Positions 44,816 through 53,399 are shown, numbered from the stretch's first letter. The stretch: 64,000 nucleotides of DNA from DATFVJ01 sp963826515 (GCA_963826515.1 CAWGXI010000016.1:558001-622000); one strand, 5' to 3'. The notes: generated by a model not told the origin, from the letters alone. A program made the numbers and translations.

Positions 44816-45105
44816 CCACCGCCACCGGAACCATTTACCTGCTGCATTCCGGCCAGCCCTACAAACACGCGCGCCATTACACCGGCTGGACCCTCACCGC
44901 CAATCTCGCCGCCCGTCTGGCCAGCCACCAGCGCGGTAACGGCGCACGGCTGATCGCGGTCATCCGGCACGCCGGAATCGGCTTCAGCCTCGCCCGCACC
45001 TGCCCCGGCGACCGCAGCAAAGAACGCGCCATCAAACGGGCAGGCGGCGCCACCCGCTACTGCCCCCTGTGCAGTCCTCATCCACGTAACGGGAGGTGGG
45101 CCTAA
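44812..45105 (+). CDS. GIY-YIG-like domain protein
   Basis: A 97-residue protein with TGTIYLLHSGQPYKHARHYT followed by GWTLTANLAARLASHQRGNG. The IYLLH...HYTGWT spacing resembles the GIY-YIG nuclease core, with later residues FSLARTCPGDRSKERAIK containing a conserved Arg/Glu region. Small GIY-YIG-like proteins are frequent in AICEs. Whether it cuts DNA is uncertain since the second motif is short. It overlaps both neighbours at start and stop. Confidence 0.6.
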   Translation: MTTATGTIYLLHSGQPYKHARHYTGWTLTANLAARLASHQRGNGARLIAVIRHAGIGFSLARTCPGDRSKERAIKRAGGATRYCPLCSPHPRNGRWA

Positions 45106-45302
45106 TGCCACGCCGCAACCGCAACGCCAACGGCCAGGTCATCAACCCAGACGACCTCGCCAGCGAACTCATCACCGCTCACCGGCTCCTGCTGCTGTGC
45201 GCGGCATGCCGCCGCAGGACGGCCACCGACGGCGACTACTGCCTGCCGTGCAAAGGCCAAATCATCATGTCCGCCCGCAAAAACGCCGCGAAAAGGCGGT
45301 GA
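45105..45302 (+). CDS. Small zinc-finger AICE protein
   Basis: A 65-residue basic protein whose ATG shares a base with the preceding TAA; GGGAGGTGGG lies upstream. The CAAC and CLPC pairs (LLLLCAACRRRTATDGDYCL) form a zinc finger. Ends in a Lys/Arg-rich tail. No family name known. Confidence 0.62.
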   Translation: MPRRNRNANGQVINPDDLASELITAHRLLLLCAACRRRTATDGDYCLPCKGQIIMSARKNAAKRR

Positions 45303-45306
45303 ACCG

Positions 45307-45927
45307 ATGCCCAACCACAGCACCCGCCACCACCGCAACAACCCGTACGCCTTCGACGGCATCGCGGGCCGGTTCCACCACACCGCCGCCGGTGCGTTGT
45401 GGCGGTGGCGCACCGAACTGGCCATCATCACCACGATCGGCCTGCTCGCCTGGCACGCCCGGCACCTGCCGGTCTGGGCCGCGACGGTAACCCTCTTTGC
45501 CGCCGCGCTGGTGGTGGCGCTGCCGGGGCCACGGCGGTACCTGCTGGCTCGCGGCTGGTGCGTCATCAGCCGCCACCGGCTGCAACGGCTGTGCTTCGAA
45601 ACCCGGATGCACACCCGCAGCGGCAGGCTGCCGCTCATCCTGCGAATCCATCCCACCAAGGTCGGCGAACGGGCGCACATCTGGTGCCGCGCCGGAATCT
45701 GCCTGGAAGATTTCGAAGCCCACATCGGCGAAATCCGCGCCGCCTGCTACGCCCGCGACGCCAGGGTCGCCCGCAACACCCGCTGGTCCCAGCTCGTCAC
45801 CATCGACATCATCCGCCACGACCTACTGTCCCCCGCGCGAACGGTCCCATCCCAGGTCACCGCGAAGACAGCAACCGCCAACGGGCGAGCCGATGAACCT
45901 CAACTGGAAACAAGCGGAAATCGGTGA
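45307..45927 (+). CDS. Membrane-associated AICE transfer protein
   Basis: A 206-residue protein with two adjacent membrane helices near residues 38-75 (LAIITTIGLLAWHARHLPVW and AATVTLFAAALVVALPG). A soluble domain follows, with RRYLLARGWCVISRHRLQRL and ICLEDFEAHIGEIRAACYAR. It directly precedes the FtsK-like gene and probably supplies its membrane anchor, since that protein has no helices of its own. This arrangement is common in AICEs where the TraB N-terminus is a separate gene. Confidence 0.65.
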   Translation: MPNHSTRHHRNNPYAFDGIAGRFHHTAAGALWRWRTELAIITTIGLLAWHARHLPVWAATVTLFAAALVVALPGPRRYLLARGWCVISRHRLQRLCFETRMHTRSGRLPLILRIHPTKVGERAHIWCRAGICLEDFEAHIGEIRAACYARDARVARNTRWSQLVTIDIIRHDLLSPARTVPSQVTAKTATANGRADEPQLETSGNR

Positions 45928-46150
45928 CCCCACGCCCTGCGTCCTGCGCGGGAAACCAGCACTGCTCCGGTCCCCGGACAAGGGCGTGCCCTGCCACAAG
46001 GTCTGCGCCGAAACCTGGCACATGACCCACCCAAACCAAGCAGCCAAACCAAGCAGCCTGACCAGCGCACCGGGGTCCCGGAGAGAAGCCACAACCCTCC
46101 GGGACCCCGGTCCTGACTATTCGACACCTCGGAAGGAGGTGGCACCCGGC

Positions 46151-46951
46151 ATGACCACCGCTACAGCATTCCCGCTATCCATGTTCGACCCGGTGCATCT
46201 GGGCATCGACGAAACCGGCGAGGACGTCCACGTCAACCTCGCCGAACGCAACATGCTGGTCGGCGGCGAACCGGGCGGCGGCAAATCCAACGCGCTCAAC
46301 CTCATCGTCGCCCACGGCGCCCTATCGGCCGACTGCAAGCTCATCCTGGTCGACGGCAAGCAAGTCGAGCTCGGCCCGTGGCGGCACTGCGCCGACATGT
46401 TCATCGGCCCCGACATCGCCGCCGCCATCGACGCGTTCACCCGCTTCCAGCAGATCATGAACACCGGCTACGACAAGCTCCTCGCCGACGGCCGCCGCAA
46501 AATCACCCGCGACTCCGGTGAGCCGATCTACCTGGTCGTGATCGACGAATACGCCTACTTCTCCGCCACCGTCGGCAGCAAAGCCCAGCGCGAGGCCTTC
46601 GCCATGCTCACCCGCGACCTCGTCGCACGCGGCCGGGCCGTCGGGGTGATCGTCATCCTCGCCACCCAGCGGCCCTCCCATCAGGTCATCGACCCGTCCA
46701 TGCGGGACCTGTTCGGCTACCGGCTCGCGTTCCGCTGCACCACCGACAGCTCCTCCGATGTGGTGCTGGGCAGCGGCTGGGCCGGCGACGGCTACACCGC
46801 CGCCGAAATCGACCCCCTCGCCCGCGGCGTCGGCTGGCTGCTATCCGAATCCGGCATCCCCCGGCGGATCAAAGCCGCCTACCTCACCGACGGCGAGATC
46901 CGCCACCTCGCCCGCCACGCCGCGCAGCTACGCGCCCAGGCGGCCGCATGA
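46151..46951 (+). CDS. TraB/FtsK-SpoIIIE-type DNA translocase (conjugal transfer)
   Basis: From the ATG at 46151, with AAGGAGGT 10 bp upstream, the product has 266 residues. Walker A is GGEPGGGKSN at residues 38-47; Walker B lies in YLVVIDEYAYF; then come ILATQRPSHQVIDPSMRDLF and FRCTTDSSSDVVLGSG. In Streptomyces one TraB hexamer moves double-stranded DNA between mycelia without a relaxase. The frame is open further upstream to an ATG at 45893 (352 residues), which lacks a comparable ribosome site. The protein has no membrane helix. Its stop overlaps the replication-initiator start (ATGA). Confidence 0.88.
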   Translation: MTTATAFPLSMFDPVHLGIDETGEDVHVNLAERNMLVGGEPGGGKSNALNLIVAHGALSADCKLILVDGKQVELGPWRHCADMFIGPDIAAAIDAFTRFQQIMNTGYDKLLADGRRKITRDSGEPIYLVVIDEYAYFSATVGSKAQREAFAMLTRDLVARGRAVGVIVILATQRPSHQVIDPSMRDLFGYRLAFRCTTDSSSDVVLGSGWAGDGYTAAEIDPLARGVGWLLSESGIPRRIKAAYLTDGEIRHLARHAAQLRAQAAA

Positions 46952-48467
46952 CCGCTGCCGCCGCGACGATCCCCCTCAGCCCCGGGCCGCCCGCTACCGG
47001 TCTGGGGCTGGGGGAGACCGCCGACGACAGGCTGGCGCAGATCAGGCGCGAGCACTTCGCCCGGTGGGAACGCCAGCACCGTACCGAACTCATCGACCGG
47101 GTCAGCCGCGCCGACTTCGACCGGTGGGAACGCCAGCTCGAGAACACCGGTCATTGCCGCCAGCCGATCCGGCTGCGCGGCCATATCCGCGCCGTCGACC
47201 TGGCCACCGGCGACACCGGCCTGATCTACGACACCGCCAGCGAGCCTGACGGGGTGCTGCTGACGGCGTGCGGCAACCGCCGCGAGCACGTCTGCCCGCC
47301 CTGCTCGCAGGTCTACAAGAGCGACGCCCGGCAGCTCGTCAAAGCGGGCCTGGCCGGGGGCAAGGGCATCCCCGAGACCGTCGCCACGCATCCGTGCGTG
47401 TTCGCCACCTTGACCGCGCCCTCGTTCGGCCCCGTCCACACCCAGCGCAGCAAGAACGGAAACCGCTACCGTGCCGCCCGCGCCGGGACCGTAACGCCCG
47501 CCGCTGCCCGCACGGCCGGGATATTTCCTGCCCGCACCGCCACCCCGGTATCGACCCGCGGCTCGGACGGCCGCTGTGCCCGGACTGCTACGACTACACC
47601 GCCGCAGTGCTGTTCAACGCCAACGCAGCCGAGCTGTGGCGCCGGTTCACCACCTACCTGCCCCGCCGCCTCGCCGCCCTTGCGGGCGTCACCGTCGCCC
47701 AGCTCCGCCGCGACGTCCGCGTCCGGTATGTCAAGGTCGCCGAATACCAGGCCCGTGGCGTCGTCCACTTCCACGCCGCCATCCGCCTCGACGCACCCGG
47801 CGACAGCTACCAGCCAGCACCCGGCCGCTACGTGACTGGCCTGCTCTCGGATGCCATCACACAGGCCGCCGTAGCCGCCTACGTCGCGGCCGACGACGAC
47901 AGCGGGTCCGGTAGCACGGTTTTGCTGCGCTTCGGCACGCAGACCGACACCCGGCCCATCCACCACGGCCCCGATGGCCCGCTCACCGCCCAGGCCGTCG
48001 CCAACTACATCGGCAAGTACGCGACCAAGAGCCTCGACGCACCTGGCCTGCCCGCAGGGCCTGTTCGCAGCATCGCCGACGTTCAGCGGCTTACCTGTAG
48101 CCGCCATTACCAGCAGATGATCACTACGGCGTGGCAGCTCGGCGGCACCCTCGCCGACGGTGGCCAGCGGCTGCGGCGGTGGGCGCACATGCTCGGTTAC
48201 GGCGGCCACTACCTCACCAAATCCCGCCGCTACTCCGTCACCTTCGGCCAGCTCCGCGCCGCCCGCACCCAGCACCGCCGCGCCCAACGCCACCCATACG
48301 GCGAAACCGATCCCTGGGGCCGCGAACTCGACGAGACCGTCGTCCTGGTCCTCACCGAGTGGCAATACGCCGGAACCGGTCACCACACCTCCGGGGATCA
48401 GCAACTCGCGCTATCGGCCGCCGCACGCGCCCGCGACCACGACACCTGGGCCGCCCCCGCCGCGTGA
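46948..48467 (+). pseudogene. RepSA-like replication initiator, one apparent frameshift
   Basis: The first part (from 46948) holds WERQLENTGHCRQPIRLRGH, ACGNRREHVCPPCSQVYKSD and HPCVFATLTAPSFGPVHTQR, the start of pSAM2-type rolling-circle initiators. The frame changes near 47460 at an AAA run. The second part has LGRPLCPDCYDYTAAVLFNA, VKVAEYQARGVVHFHAAIRL (HFH catalytic block), IGKYATKSL and YLTKSRRYSVTF. Adding one A at 47459-47461 would restore SKNGKPLPCRPRRD and a single 507-codon frame. RepSA drives replication of the excised circle. It is either recently broken or affected by a homopolymer error. Confidence 0.85.
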
Positions 48468-48514
48468 TCCATGCCCAATCCGACCACCAATCCACCACCC
48501 GGAGGTGACCACCT

Positions 48515-48694
48515 TTGGACGTAACCCTGTTCACCATCGACGAGGCCGCCGCCCGGCTCCGCGTCAGCCGGTGGACCGTCTACAACCTCATCCGCTCCGG
48601 CCAGCTCCGCACGATCAAAATCGGCCGCCGCCGACTCGTCACACCCGCCGCGCTCGACGAGTGCGTCGAACTGCTTGGAAAGGAAGCCGCCTGA
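48515..48694 (+). CDS. xis: Excisionase (helix-turn-helix, Xis)
   Basis: A 59-residue protein starting at TTG (48515) behind GGAGGTG, 7 bp away. The product, LFTIDEAAARLRVSRWTVYN followed by LIRSGQLRTIKIGRRRLVTP, is a MerR-like HTH_17 excisionase. It overlaps the integrase start (ATGA at 48691-48696). Xis bends the element ends so that the integrase excises instead of integrates. It uses a rare start codon, which explains why simple ATG/GTG calling misses it. Confidence 0.85.
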   Translation: MDVTLFTIDEAAARLRVSRWTVYNLIRSGQLRTIKIGRRRLVTPAALDECVELLGKEAA

Positions 48695-49971
48695 TGACCA
48701 GGACCGCAATCGCCGCATCCGCCGAAGAGCCGGACGACCGCAATTCGCGCCGGAGTTCAGGACGCAGGCGCGCTAACGGCGAGGGCACCATCTCGCCACG
48801 CAAGGACGGCCGCTATGAGGTGAAGGCATTCGTCCTGACCACGTCAGGAAGGCTGGAGCGGAAGTCGGCCTACGCACGCTCGTATGACGAGGCACGGAAG
48901 AAGCTGACGGAGCTGCTCAGCCAGTCTGACCAGGGCATCCCGGTCGCATCCGAGAGCTGGACTGTGGCCGAGTACCTCACGTACTGGCTGCTGCACGTCG
49001 TTCGTGAGGAACGGCGGCCAAAGACCTATCAGGGATACGAGGGCGTCGTCCGGCTCCATCTGATCCCCGGTCTCGGGAAGAAGCGGCTCGACAAGCTGAC
49101 CGCTCGCGAGGTCCGCGTCTTCATCATCCGAGTCCGGGAAGAGTGCCAGTGCTGTAAGCACGACTACGACGCCGAACGCGAGGAGCCGCGCTGCTGCGCG
49201 CTCAAGGACGGCGCGTGCTGCCAGGCCAAGCTGTCCACACGGATGGTCCAGTCAATCCATGCCGTCCTGAGAAACGCTCTGGAATGTGCCGTCAGAGAGG
49301 AAACCATTCCGCGCAATGTCGCCAAGCTCGTCAAGGTCACCACGCCCAAATACAAGGTCAACCGCGGGCTCACGACATCCCAGGCGCGCACCGTGCTGCG
49401 GGTAGCCGCTGAGCATCGGCTCTACGTGCTATATGTGCTTGGCTTGTTCCTTGGCCTGAGGCGCGGGGAGCTGCTGGGCCTGCGATGGGTGGACGTCGAC
49501 CTCGACGGCGAGAAGCTCGAAGTGGTTCAGGCACTTCAGCGCGTAGGCGGACGACTGCGGTTCGTCCAGCCGAAGACCGGGGACTCCGAGCGCACCGTGC
49601 CGCTCCCGCGGTTCTGCGTGGAGGCTCTCCGCGAGCACAAGAAGCGGCAGTTCGCCGAGCGGTCCGAAGCGTGGCCGGACTGGGACGATCACGGGCTCGT
49701 GTTCTGCTCGCGCCGGGGAACCCCGATGGAGCCGGACAACCTCCGCCGGAGCTGGGGCACGATCCGCGAGGAGGCCGGTCTCGGCGAGACGCGATTTCAC
49801 GATTTGAGACATACTTGCGTGACTCTCCTGCTCGACCTGGGCGTCCCGCCACACGTGGTGAGGGAGATCGTCGGCCACTCCGACATCGAGGTCACGATGA
49901 CGATCTACGCGCACGTCTCACTCGACGAGAAACGCAAGGCTCTCGGGAAGCTGGGGGATGCGCTCGGCTGA
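48694..49971 (+). CDS. int: Tyrosine integrase of the AICE
   Basis: A 425-residue site-specific recombinase. The arm-binding head is GRRRANGEGTISPRKDGRYEVKA (AP2-like), followed by the core-binding domain (WTVAEYLTYWLLHVV). A Cys-rich insert, CQCCKHDYDAEREEPRCCAL, lies near residue 150. The catalytic domain has Arg256 in LGLRRGELLGLRW, HDLRHT at 369-374, GH at 395-396 and the nucleophile Tyr405 in TMTIYAHVS. It overlaps xis by 1 bp and ends 77 bp before the tRNA-Phe att core, the standard AICE arrangement. It would recombine the 3' end of tRNA-Phe. Confidence 0.95.
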   Translation: MTRTAIAASAEEPDDRNSRRSSGRRRANGEGTISPRKDGRYEVKAFVLTTSGRLERKSAYARSYDEARKKLTELLSQSDQGIPVASESWTVAEYLTYWLLHVVREERRPKTYQGYEGVVRLHLIPGLGKKRLDKLTAREVRVFIIRVREECQCCKHDYDAEREEPRCCALKDGACCQAKLSTRMVQSIHAVLRNALECAVREETIPRNVAKLVKVTTPKYKVNRGLTTSQARTVLRVAAEHRLYVLYVLGLFLGLRRGELLGLRWVDVDLDGEKLEVVQALQRVGGRLRFVQPKTGDSERTVPLPRFCVEALREHKKRQFAERSEAWPDWDDHGLVFCSRRGTPMEPDNLRRSWGTIREEAGLGETRFHDLRHTCVTLLLDLGVPPHVVREIVGHSDIEVTMTIYAHVSLDEKRKALGKLGDALG

Positions 49972-49975
49972 GGCC

Positions 49976-49996
49976 GTTGTCGTCAGCGTTGTCGTC
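49976..49996 (+). repeat. Integrase arm-type repeats, right
   Basis: GTTGTCGTC occurs at 49976-49984 and 49988-49996, 12 bp apart, immediately after the integrase stop. The same 9-mer lies inside the left end at 38921-38950. Confidence 0.65.
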
Positions 49997-49997
49997 A

Positions 49998-50032
49998 AAA
50001 CGCCCGAACCGCGATCATGGTCCGGGCGTTCT
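49998..50032 (+). terminator. Integrase terminator hairpin
   Basis: AACGCCCG and CGGGCGTT form an 8-bp stem around a 19-base loop just after the arm repeats. A diverged copy stands before att copy 2 (38744-38787). Confidence 0.6.
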
Positions 50033-50047
50033 GGCTGGTCAGAGGTG

Positions 50048-50091
50048 GTGGTCAGGGGCAGGATCGAACTGCCGACCTTCCGCTTTTCAGG
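50048..50091 (-). other. attR core within tRNA-Phe
   Basis: The 44-bp sequence shared with 30261-30304 (identical) and 38804-38847 (one mismatch). Crossover must lie within it. Integration leaves the tRNA complete at this end. Confidence 0.88.
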
Positions 50092-50122
50092 CGGACGCTC
50101 GTACCGACTGAGCTACCTGACC
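50049..50122 (-). tRNA. tRNA-Phe (GAA)
   Basis: On the minus strand GGTCAGG pairs with CCTGACC as acceptor stem. The D arm is GCTC...GAGC, the anticodon loop CTGAAAA carries GAA, and the T arm is GGCAG-TTCGATC-CTGCC. The discriminator is A. CCA is not encoded in full (ACC follows). All stems close, so it is functional. It hosts the AICE. Confidence 0.96.
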
Positions 50123-50318
50123 TTGCGTAGACGACGACACCGTCGGCTCTCGGTTACCGTCGCCTGGCCTTAGGGCACCTCTTGTAGATCTTTGGCGCGG
50201 ATCACCGCCCAGACGACAGCCAACGGCATTCTCCGTCGCCGATAGCTCTATTATCGGCTCCACCTCCGCCGTGCCGATCGCCGCCCGCATGCACCGAGAC
50301 CTACGAGACAAGCCCTAG

Positions 50319-50393
50319 CGGTCCTGACGGGATTTGAACCCGCGACCTCCACCTTGACAGGGTGGCGAGCACTCCGAGCTGCTCTACAGGACC
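50319..50393 (-). tRNA. tRNA-Asp (GTC)
   Basis: Acceptor GGTCCTG/CAGGACC, anticodon loop CTGTCAA with GTC, T arm GCGGG-TTCAAAT-CCCGT, discriminator G. It lies about 200 bp upstream of tRNA-Phe and is co-oriented. Confidence 0.96.
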
Positions 50394-50422
50394 AGCGCAG
50401 CTAACGCGGTCGGCGTCAGCCG

Positions 50423-50495
50423 TGCCCCCAACGGGATTCGAACCCGTGCCGCCGCCTTGAAAGGGCGGTGTCCTAGGCCGCTAGACGATGGGGGC
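50423..50495 (-). tRNA. tRNA-Glu (TTC)
   Basis: Acceptor GCCCCCA/TGGGGGC, anticodon loop CTTTCAA with TTC, T arm CACGG-GTTCGAAT-CCCGT, discriminator A. First of the co-oriented Glu-Asp-Phe cluster. Confidence 0.96.
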
Positions 50496-51068
50496 CGGAC
50501 GACGTTGCCGCCGCGACCCGTGGCGTCCGCCGTCGGGGACCGCCCCAGCATAGGGGACAGAGCCGCAATCACCAAAGCCAATGCTGCCCGGCGGTGGATA
50601 GGCCCGCAAGGCCATCGGATCCCGATCGTGGGGGTCCGGCCGGAGCGGGCACGGCCCTGCCCCACATTCGGCCCGTCATCCGCCTGCGCTCCTCGCGACC
50701 GGCGGCAAGCGCCCGAAGCAACAGGGCCAACGATGATCGCAGCCGGCCCGCCGAGAACCGAAGCCCCGGCGGCCCAAAAACCAGCGACACGGGGTTTCGT
50801 TTTGACGCGTTTAGTGTACATTCGCTAACTCAAGGTAAGTGAGCGTGCACCTGCACGGTCACTTGCAAAGTCGCTGAGTTTTCGACACTGTAGGCAACGT
50901 AAGAGCAACTCAACGTGACTGGCAGCCTTAGCCAGGCGGACAAGGAACTGTGCGATCGTCATCGGGACATCGCGGGCATGGCAGCCGGGTCAGGGAGCCG
51001 GAAGATGGGCCACGACGCGAGGCCGGAGCGCCCGGACGGGCGTCCCGGCCGCTGGGAGGTCGGTCGGG
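50496..51068. other. Upstream region of the tRNA cluster
   Basis: About 570 bases without a convincing gene. It should contain the tRNA promoter on the minus strand; I cannot fix the -10/-35 with confidence. Confidence 0.4.
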
Positions 51069-51380
51069 ATGGCTGTGTCAGCTGAGTCTGCACAGGCACG
51101 TGAGCCGCGCGATGCGGCCGATCGCTCGTTCATGCTGAAGGACGGCGCGGTTGCCCACCAAGCGGCTGACCAAACCATCGGCCGTGTCGCCCTCGCCGCC
51201 GCAGGTACGGCTGAGCGCTCGCCACGCCCGGCTCCCGCCGCACCAGCCCGGGACGAGCCCGCCCCGGCCGGCACGACGGTCGGCACGGCAGCCGGCACCA
51301 CCGTCGGCACGACGGTCGGCACGGCAGCGGACACGGCGGCACGGCAGCCGGCACGACGGTCGGCACGGCAGCCGGCATGA
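51069..51380 (+). other. Out-of-frame repeat-rich leader of the MFS gene
   Basis: An open frame starting MAVSAESAQAREPRDAADRS runs 103 codons through GTTVGTAA-type repeats and ends just past the MFS ATG in another frame. The 24-bp unit GGCACGACGGTCGGCACGGC+AGCC occurs about three times between 51270 and 51373. An 8-base spacer (51330-51337) throws the frame off. With that spacer corrected, the leader would fuse to the MFS N-terminus. Confidence 0.45.
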
Positions 51381-52969
51381 CGCTCGGCGCGGCGGTGAGG
51401 ACGACCGACGAGATGCGCCGGGCGCAGCCGCCCGGCGGGATGCGCGCGGCGCAGCCGCCGGCCACTGGGCTCTCAGCCGGCCCGCAGTTGCCAGCCGGCA
51501 CAGGGCACGCAGGCCACGTGCGCACCGCAGACGCCGCACTCACCGCTTACGCCGCGGCCTACCCGCCGTCAATCTCCACATCAGCCCAGCCCGATACGCG
51601 GGCCGCCGATCGCCAGCTCACCGGACGGCACCGCCGCGCACCGGAACACCAGGCCTCCTACCGTGAGGTCTTTGCGATCCGCGAATTCCGTGGCCTGTGG
51701 TCCGCTCAAGTCCTCTCCTACGGCGGCGACCAGTTCGCCCAGGTCGCGATCGCGATCCTGGTGTACCACCGGACGAACTCACCGTTCCTGACGGCACTCG
51801 CGTACGCGCTCACCTATCTGCCGCCCATCATCGGAGGCCCTTTCCTCTCCGGCCTTGCCGACCTCATCCCGCGCAGGCGAGTGATGATCGCCTGCGACGT
51901 CACCAGGGCGGCCCTGGTCGGCCTGATGGCGATACCCGCGATGCCGCTGCGGTTGCTCTGCGCACTGCTGTTTTGCACCGTGCTGCTCGGTGCGCCATTC
52001 TCGTCGGCCCGCACGGCACTGCTCCCCGACGTGCTGCCGGGTGACAAGTTCGTCCTCGGATCGGCGATCGGGAACATGACGTTCCAGGCCAGCCAGGTCC
52101 TCGGCTTCGTGGCGGGCGCTGCCGTCGTGGTCGCGATCGACCCGCACCGCACACTTGCCCTCGACGCGGTCACGTTCGCCATGTCCGCCCTGATCATCAC
52201 ATTCTGGACCAAACGCCGCCCGGCGGCGCGACCGGCGCGGCCCGGCCGGCCTTCCCTCTGGTCCATAACCCGCGGCGGCGCAACGCTGGTGTTCGGCAAC
52301 CGCATGCTCCGCACCCTCGTGCTCTTCGGCTGGCTCGCCGGGTTCTATGTGCTACCAGAGGGACTGGCGGTGCCATACGCCCGCACGCTCGGCGGCGGCA
52401 CGATGACGGTCGGGCTGCTGATTGCCGCAATGCCGGTCGGCACCGTAATCAGCGCCTTGGTGCTCGGCCGCCTGGTCAAGCCATCCAGCCGGCTGCGGAT
52501 CATGGGCTGGCTCGCCATATTGTCCTGCGCGCCGCTCATCGGCTGCGCGACCGCGCCGCCACTCGGTGTGGTCCTCGCGCTCTGGATACTTTCCGGACTC
52601 GGGAGCGGCTACCAGTTGGCCGCCGCAGCGGCGTTCGTGCAATGCCTGCCAAGCTCGGGCCGCGCCCTCGGATTCGGCCTCGCACAGTCCGGCCTGCTCG
52701 CGGCGCAGGGCCTGGGCATCCTGATCGGCGGCGCGGCGACCGAGGCGATCGGCCAGCCGGAGCCGGTGGTCGCAGTGGCGGGCGCGGCCGGGCTCTGCGC
52801 GGCCACGTTGCTCGCCGTTGGCTGGAAACATCTGTGCGGCGAAGCGATCTCCGCGGTGCGCCACCACGCGGCGACACCCGCCACGGCTGAGACGGCTGGG
52901 ACGGCCGAGGCCGCTAAGACCGCTGAGACGGCTAAGGGAGCCGCGACCGAGGCGGCAACGACAGGATGA
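51377..52969 (+). CDS. Major facilitator superfamily transporter (MFS_3-like)
   Basis: A 530-residue protein with a long hydrophilic N-terminus (about 100 residues, Ala/Gln/Thr-rich) before the first helix. The membrane part begins REFRGLWSAQVLSYGGDQFA and has about twelve helices. Blocks such as LADLIPRRRVMIACDVTRAALVG and FVLGSAIGNMTFQASQVLGF are typical of MFS_3 (enterobactin-exporter-like) proteins of actinobacteria. The C-terminal tail is a degenerate TAETAGTAEAAKTAETAKG repeat. The annotated ATG lies in a repeat array, so the true start is uncertain; a GTG/ATG nearer the first helix is possible. The substrate is unknown. Confidence 0.85.
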   Translation: MTLGAAVRTTDEMRRAQPPGGMRAAQPPATGLSAGPQLPAGTGHAGHVRTADAALTAYAAAYPPSISTSAQPDTRAADRQLTGRHRRAPEHQASYREVFAIREFRGLWSAQVLSYGGDQFAQVAIAILVYHRTNSPFLTALAYALTYLPPIIGGPFLSGLADLIPRRRVMIACDVTRAALVGLMAIPAMPLRLLCALLFCTVLLGAPFSSARTALLPDVLPGDKFVLGSAIGNMTFQASQVLGFVAGAAVVVAIDPHRTLALDAVTFAMSALIITFWTKRRPAARPARPGRPSLWSITRGGATLVFGNRMLRTLVLFGWLAGFYVLPEGLAVPYARTLGGGTMTVGLLIAAMPVGTVISALVLGRLVKPSSRLRIMGWLAILSCAPLIGCATAPPLGVVLALWILSGLGSGYQLAAAAAFVQCLPSSGRALGFGLAQSGLLAAQGLGILIGGAATEAIGQPEPVVAVAGAAGLCAATLLAVGWKHLCGEAISAVRHHAATPATAETAGTAEAAKTAETAKGAATEAATTG

Positions 52970-52998
52970 GCCTGCGGCCTATGGCTGAGCCCGGGGAC

Positions 52999-53244
52999 TT
53001 ACAACTTGTTCTTGTTCATGAGACCTTCCGCTATTGAAGCCGACTCACCCTCCTCAGGGAGGATCAGCCAGGCCACCAGGTACAGCAGGATGCCCGTGCC
53101 GCCGAGGATTGCCAGCCCGGCGAATACCAGGCGGACGATGTAAACGTCGATCCCGAAATAGTCCGCGAGACCGGCGCAGACGCCCGCTAGGACGCGGTCC
53201 TTGTGGCTGCGCCGCAGCTGCTTGCCCTTGTATTCATTGCTCAT
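52999..53244 (-). CDS. PspC-domain membrane protein
   Basis: An 81-residue protein from the ATG at 53244. It has the PspC pattern QLRRSHKDRVLAGVCAGLAD followed by YFGIDVYIVRLVFAGLAILG and GTGILLYLVAWLILPEE. PspC proteins take part in envelope-stress sensing; short single-domain forms are common in actinobacteria. It is convergent with the MFS gene. Confidence 0.92.
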   Translation of the reverse strand: MSNEYKGKQLRRSHKDRVLAGVCAGLADYFGIDVYIVRLVFAGLAILGGTGILLYLVAWLILPEEGESASIAEGLMNKNKL

Positions 53245-53399
53245 GACAGTGATGATGCCCCGGTGGTGGCGGTTGTGCCTATAGGGGGTCCCCCCGATAG
53301 GTCCCTGCCATGTCCCTGACCCGGACGCCGCAGGCGCGGGCCAGCGTGACGCACGGGATCGTACGCTGGCAGTAGCCGCCGTCAGAGAGGATCGCGCCG

